NCBI GenBank assembly: GCA_035252155.1
Contig: DATFDL010000751.1
Location: 1 to 36,426 of the forward strand
Direction: 5' to 3'
From: JAICLL01 sp035252155
GTDB lineage: Bacteria > Planctomycetota > Planctomycetia > Pirellulales > JAICIG01
DNA: 36,426 nucleotides
The position numbers and the translations under genes are program-made. Below the pieces are notes generated by a model. The model was not told where the DNA came from and did not search any database. It worked only from the letters and a program-made list of their open reading frames with translations. Numbering within the stretch: position 1 is the stretch's first letter; every line of letters begins with the position of its first letter. This document shows positions 36,148-36,426 of this stretch, in pieces.

Positions 36148-36426
36148 CCCAGGGCGATTGTCTGCTTATCTCGACGCGTATGGGGCCGAGGGCAGCGAGT
36201 CCCACCTTTTTGGTTTGCTAGCATGAAATGGTGGTGCGTGCCGCGCTGGGGCCCCTACGGCCGCGTTCGGCCCGTCACGCGATAAGCCTCTTCGAGCGCC
36301 GATCGTACCAACGGCTCGTAGGCCGGGTTGATACGAATGCACCGTTCGGCTCCATTGGACCAAGTTCGTGGCGGGCGATTAATTGCGGCGCGTTTTGTCG
36401 ACGACCAGCAGCACTGGGCGGCGGAC
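36148..36426 (-). other. Window end: possible 3' end of a minus-strand gene
   Basis: Two minus-strand readings have coding-like character. One ends at TAA 36379 with ...VLLVVDKTRRN and uses GC-rich third positions. The other ends at TAG 36255 with ...RCIRINPAYEPLVRSALEEA then YRVTGRTRP. At most one is real and both are cut by the window edge; I cannot name a family. The stretch 36148-36254 shows only repeat-like fragments such as GGCAGCGAGTCCCACC. Confidence 0.25.

Noticed and set aside
1..36426. tRNA, rRNA, tmRNA, CRISPR arrays, prophage or insertion-sequence genes
   Set aside because: I looked for them and saw none: palindromes are not regularly spaced as in CRISPR arrays, no transposase motifs are encoded, and no cloverleaf with TTCRANY-type arm was noticed. 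A covariance-model search would be decisive for RNAs.

Overview
The window looks like a chromosomal stretch of a GC-rich planctomycete, probably of the Pirellulales. The reasons are the protein families (planctomycete-type ECF sigma factor, two large Ser/Thr kinases one with TPR repeats, DUF1080, an S9 peptidase, enolase-superfamily sugar-acid enzymes, a PadR/HAAS pair), a truncated surface protein with an Arg-rich LE-R-x-L export-type motif, and intergenic spaces packed with short palindromes. No rRNA, tRNA, CRISPR array, transposase or prophage gene was recognised.

Layout. 1-5500: start of a minus-strand Asp/Gly-rich surface protein, ECF sigma factor, GT-A-like glycosyltransferase, a LipB-like protein lacking its catalytic residues divergent from smpB, and a secreted TolB-like propeller. 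5.6-12.6 kb: purD, divergent from a 1377-residue S9-peptidase/DUF885 fusion, then a secreted DUF1080 protein and a DinB-like protein. 12.9-18.8 kb: a membrane coiled-coil protein, a galactonate-dehydratase-like enzyme followed by a 2-hydroxyacid dehydrogenase, and convergent to them a Tat-exported ManD/RspA-like enzyme behind a small secreted acidic protein. 18.9-24.8 kb: PadR regulator with its HAAS-type membrane partner, MgtE magnesium channel, TPR Ser/Thr kinase. 25.4-31.5 kb: radical SAM protein, TauE/SafE exporter with DUF1634 partner, ABC ATPase plus a permease carrying a large inserted propeller-like domain. 31.6-36.0 kb: second Ser/Thr kinase, DAHP synthase, dihydrolipoyl dehydrogenase.

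The most interesting item is upstream of DAHP synthase (minus strand, 34176-34314). A 25-codon leader ORF carries seven consecutive aromatic codons (Tyr-Trp-Phe-Trp-Phe-Tyr-Phe). It is followed by mutually exclusive 1:2, 2:3 and 3:4 stems and an intrinsic terminator with a T-run. This is a textbook layout for ribosome-mediated attenuation, here apparently sensing all three aromatic amino acids to control the first shikimate step.

The second theme is the intergenic repeats. At least a dozen palindrome families are seen, many footed by GTAG (or CTAC on the other side) as in REP/BIME elements mobilised by RAYT transposases. In at least four genes the TAG stop codon is itself part of the GTAG foot, and in two genes such repeats lie in frame inside the coding sequence, one of them bridging the S9 and DUF885 peptidase domains.
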